From the NCBI GenBank assembly GCA_002314945.1, contig DCHV01000027.1, forward strand, positions 1-26,480: DNA of 26,480 nucleotides, read 5' to 3'. The stretch comes from Prevotellaceae bacterium UBA1743. Lineage in GTDB: Bacteria > Bacteroidota > Bacteroidia > Bacteroidales > Bacteroidaceae. The translations under genes and the position numbers were made by a program. Positions 24,213 to 26,480 of the stretch are shown one piece after another (within the stretch, counting starts at the first letter, position 1; the number at the start of each line of letters is the position of its first letter). The notes beneath the pieces were generated by a model. The model was not told where the DNA came from. It saw only the letters and a list, made by a program, of their open reading frames with translations, and searched no databases.

Positions 24213-26306
24213 TTACCAGATGTCCTCGGGTTCATAGGGGTTGTCATACACCGACTTGGGGCATAGCTCCAGGTAGTCGAGGTAGAATTCTCGCTTGGGG
24301 TCATCCAGACAGGCTTTGAAGCGCAGGTAGTACATCTTGTTTGCCTCCATCTTTTTCTTGATGATGATGCGTCGCATGGTGATGCTGCTCTTGCGTGCCA
24401 CTACGCTGCCTGCGCGATAGATGTTGGCACCTTTCATGAATCCCTTGTTGCGCATGATCTTGTCCACGTTGATGTTGTAGTCATCGTCGTCCGTGTCTTG
24501 TTCCCAGCCGATGCCGCTCGGGAAATATCCTGCCTTGGTACTGCGTTGTTCCGACCCAATCATCAGGTCGAGTGGAATGTCCATGGCAGCAAGGTTGTCG
24601 GGATCCTCGCCCCAGTAGAACTGGAAGATGCCACGATTACCCATCACTCCTCCGTTTTGGCACGAGTAGCGCAATTCGTAGGTATCTGTATAGGGTACGG
24701 GTGGAAGGCGCATGGTCACGTCCATGTTCCCCTGGATATTCACCTCATCCCCGAGATAGTTCATCCATCCCCATCCACGTGCTGTCCAATAGATGAAATA
24801 GGTATCGTCGGAAAGTCGAAGGTCTGCCAGATAGGGGTAGATCACGTCCTTGGGTATGCAGACTCGCAGGTGGCGTTCGTCCGTGATTTTGGAGCATCGT
24901 ATGTCGTTGTTCATGAATTCGGGCCATAGCGAGGTTGCGTCGAAGCGCAGACGGCTCTTCCCCATGTTGCGGGCTGTTTCATCGTCAAACACCAACAGTT
25001 GATCGATGGGATACACATATCCGTTTATCAGGCTGTTCTTCCCCTCCAAGTCGGGCTTTCCCACGAAGATGCCCTCTTTCCCAGGGTCGCATGACAGTTC
25101 GTGGTAATTCCCGCTTCTTCCGTTGTCGAGATTGGGGAAGCGGTTGAGGAAAGTCCCCTCGTTTTCGGCGCACTCGTAGAGTTTCAGCAGACGGCGTTGG
25201 CCCATGGTGGTGTAGTAATCGCACATGGCCACCCCACGTGCATTCATGTTCTCATTGTATCCTTCTTCGTTGTAATGATATACCAAATGGTCTTTGCTTA
25301 GTTTTTCGGGTAGGAAATGGTAGGTGACGAAACGGTGGAGGAAATTCCCTTCATCACAGTAATTCTGATCCTTACGTGCGTCGGGATAGATATTGCGATC
25401 GGTGAGATAGTCCACCACATCCTGCACCGTGATGTCAAGCGCGGGCTTTCCGAGGGTTTCGCTCCAGAATGCATCAGTCTCGGCAAAACAGGTGAAGCCC
25501 ATGTAGCGGTGCTGGGGTGCATACCCTTCGTAGGTGTACCATTCATCGGGAATCAGCCCTTGCTGATAGCGTTTCTCATATACTTCGTCGCGATACTTCT
25601 TCAGCGTGTCAGTCAGCCCTACTGCCTTTACCAGCATCGCCATGACATGATAGCCCTCGCTACGGTCTATCAGGATCTGGGAAAAGAAATTGCCCATCGT
25701 GATATCATTAGGGGCAATCACTTGCTTCACGGCATGTAGGTAGCCGTTGGAGAGCGGTATGTCGCGTTGCGTGGCATCCAACAGACAGCCGTTGATAAAG
25801 ATGTCACCATTCTCTTCTCCGTAGTAAACGGTCAGTTTGCGGTCGTTCATGTTGGGCAGGGGGATTTCTGCATCCTGCGTCACAGGTAGGTCGATCGTTT
25901 CGAAGGCAGGATAGTCGTCACCGCTGTCAATGATACTGTTCAGGACAATCATACGTCGTACGGAGTCGAGTTTCAGACTGTCCCGGAATCCCTCCCATGC
26001 AGGTGCATCTATCTCGTGCTGTGCATAGAGCGTGTCGAGGTGGGCTTGTATGGCCTCGTTGGTGGGAGCAAAGATGGTAAAGTGGCCGCGTGCATCCAAT
26101 AGCTGGGCCACAGTTGTCTTGCTCACAGAACTCACTTTCACCTGGTGCAGCAATTGTTCGTAGGTGCTGTATTTCTCGTGCAACATGATGTAGTCCAATG
26201 CAGTCCGTCCTTCAAACTCATAGCGTGTGGAGACATCCACTGTTTCCGTACATGCACTCAGTGTGAATATGACACTGAAAAAGAATCCCTTGATACCGTA
26301 TTTCAT
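24213..26306 (-). CDS. Fasciclin (FAS1) domain lipoprotein
   Basis: The 697-residue protein begins with a lipoprotein signal (FTLSAC, Cys19). A first FAS1 domain is clear at about 45-200, with the FTIFAPTNEA box (76-85) and the NGYLHAVKQVIAP box (187-199). A second, weaker FAS1-like domain spans about 205-440 and ends in LINGYVYPIDQLLVF. Residues about 450-697 form a separate, mostly beta domain I cannot name, with no enzyme motif. FAS1 domains mediate adhesion, and in Bacteroidetes such lipoproteins often sit near SusC/SusD glycan-uptake genes; whether such genes lie upstream cannot be seen. It is probably a surface lipoprotein that binds glycans or partners of the neighbouring GH89. No consensus promoter is visible before it. 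Confidence 0.8.
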   Translation of the reverse strand: MKYGIKGFFFSVIFTLSACTETVDVSTRYEFEGRTALDYIMLHEKYSTYEQLLHQVKVSSVSKTTVAQLLDARGHFTIFAPTNEAIQAHLDTLYAQHEIDAPAWEGFRDSLKLDSVRRMIVLNSIIDSGDDYPAFETIDLPVTQDAEIPLPNMNDRKLTVYYGEENGDIFINGCLLDATQRDIPLSNGYLHAVKQVIAPNDITMGNFFSQILIDRSEGYHVMAMLVKAVGLTDTLKKYRDEVYEKRYQQGLIPDEWYTYEGYAPQHRYMGFTCFAETDAFWSETLGKPALDITVQDVVDYLTDRNIYPDARKDQNYCDEGNFLHRFVTYHFLPEKLSKDHLVYHYNEEGYNENMNARGVAMCDYYTTMGQRRLLKLYECAENEGTFLNRFPNLDNGRSGNYHELSCDPGKEGIFVGKPDLEGKNSLINGYVYPIDQLLVFDDETARNMGKSRLRFDATSLWPEFMNNDIRCSKITDERHLRVCIPKDVIYPYLADLRLSDDTYFIYWTARGWGWMNYLGDEVNIQGNMDVTMRLPPVPYTDTYELRYSCQNGGVMGNRGIFQFYWGEDPDNLAAMDIPLDLMIGSEQRSTKAGYFPSGIGWEQDTDDDDYNINVDKIMRNKGFMKGANIYRAGSVVARKSSITMRRIIIKKKMEANKMYYLRFKACLDDPKREFYLDYLELCPKSVYDNPYEPEDIW

Positions 26307-26351
26307 CTTATTGTTGTTTTTTTATTCACGTTTCGCAAGTTCTTTAGTCGG

Positions 26352-26436
26352 GATTTTTAGTTAGATTTTTAGTGGATTTTGAGCGATAGCGACCATAAAT
26401 AGTATTTACACCACTATTTTCAGATAGATTTTTAGT
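26352..26436. repeat. Direct repeats upstream of the FAS1 gene
   Basis: GATTTTTAGT occurs at 26352-26361, 26364-26373 and 26427-26436. The last two copies extend to a shared 13-mer, TAGATTTTTAGTG (26362-26374 and 26425-26437), 63 bases apart. Between them is a 7-bp inverted repeat (26397-26403 with 26413-26419). The region is AT-rich; the motif may be a regulatory site or chance in skewed sequence. Confidence 0.55.
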
Positions 26437-26480
26437 GAAGATTTCAAAAATCCGACATAAAATCCTTCTGAAAATATAAA

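Noticed and set aside
24125..24304. 60-residue N-terminal extension of the GH89 protein
   Set aside because: It would bury the lipoprotein signal, overlap the end of the FAS1 gene and run through the predicted promoter.

Overview
The window looks like ordinary chromosomal DNA from a Bacteroidales bacterium, probably Prevotella-like. The evidence is the promoters, which fit the Bacteroidetes primary-sigma pattern (TTTG, about 20 bases, TAnnTTTG). Signal peptides end in A-Q, start codons lack clear Shine-Dalgarno sequences, and GyrA, PyrB/PyrI and the FadL-like porin look like Bacteroidetes proteins. The genus is an inference that I could not test. I saw no rRNA, tRNA, transposase, phage gene or CRISPR array.

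Left part (1-8406), mostly + strand. The window opens with the last 50 codons of a PLP aminotransferase and a FtsX/MacB-like permease 4 bases after it. The permease runs tail to tail into prmA on the - strand, with a 39-base overlap. Divergent from prmA is a two-gene unit: a secreted protein with an aromatic middle and a Gly/Ser/Arg-rich tail, then a FadL/OmpP1-like outer membrane protein. A perfect 18-bp terminator hairpin closes that unit. A 473-base gene-free stretch follows, with four near-palindromic 12-mers spaced exactly 22 bases apart, and then the pyrB-pyrI-glyA group (pyrimidine synthesis, one-carbon metabolism).

Middle part (8400-16253), all - strand. In transcription order: fabD (fatty acid synthesis), a cytoplasmic GH13 alpha-amylase-type enzyme, gyrA with its own very good promoter, and two secreted TPR proteins that appear to be diverged tandem copies of each other.

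Right part (16279-26306), - strand. In transcription order: a lipoprotein with FAS1 (fasciclin) repeats, a GH89 alpha-N-acetylglucosaminidase lipoprotein with its own promoter, then a complete tripartite RND efflux system (adaptor, pump, TolC-like channel) leading into fabD. GH89 and FAS1 suggest breakdown of host mucin-type glycans at the cell surface. The RND system would export toxic compounds across the same envelope. Spacing (30, 23, -4, 25, -1 bases) would allow one long transcript from GH89 to the GH13 gene.

I see no clear-cut undescribed system. The signals most worth a second look are the 22-bp-phased palindrome array at 5358-5445, the aromatic/glycine-rich secreted protein paired with a FadL-like porin, the tandem TPR pair behind gyrA, and the FAS1-GH89-RND neighbourhood.
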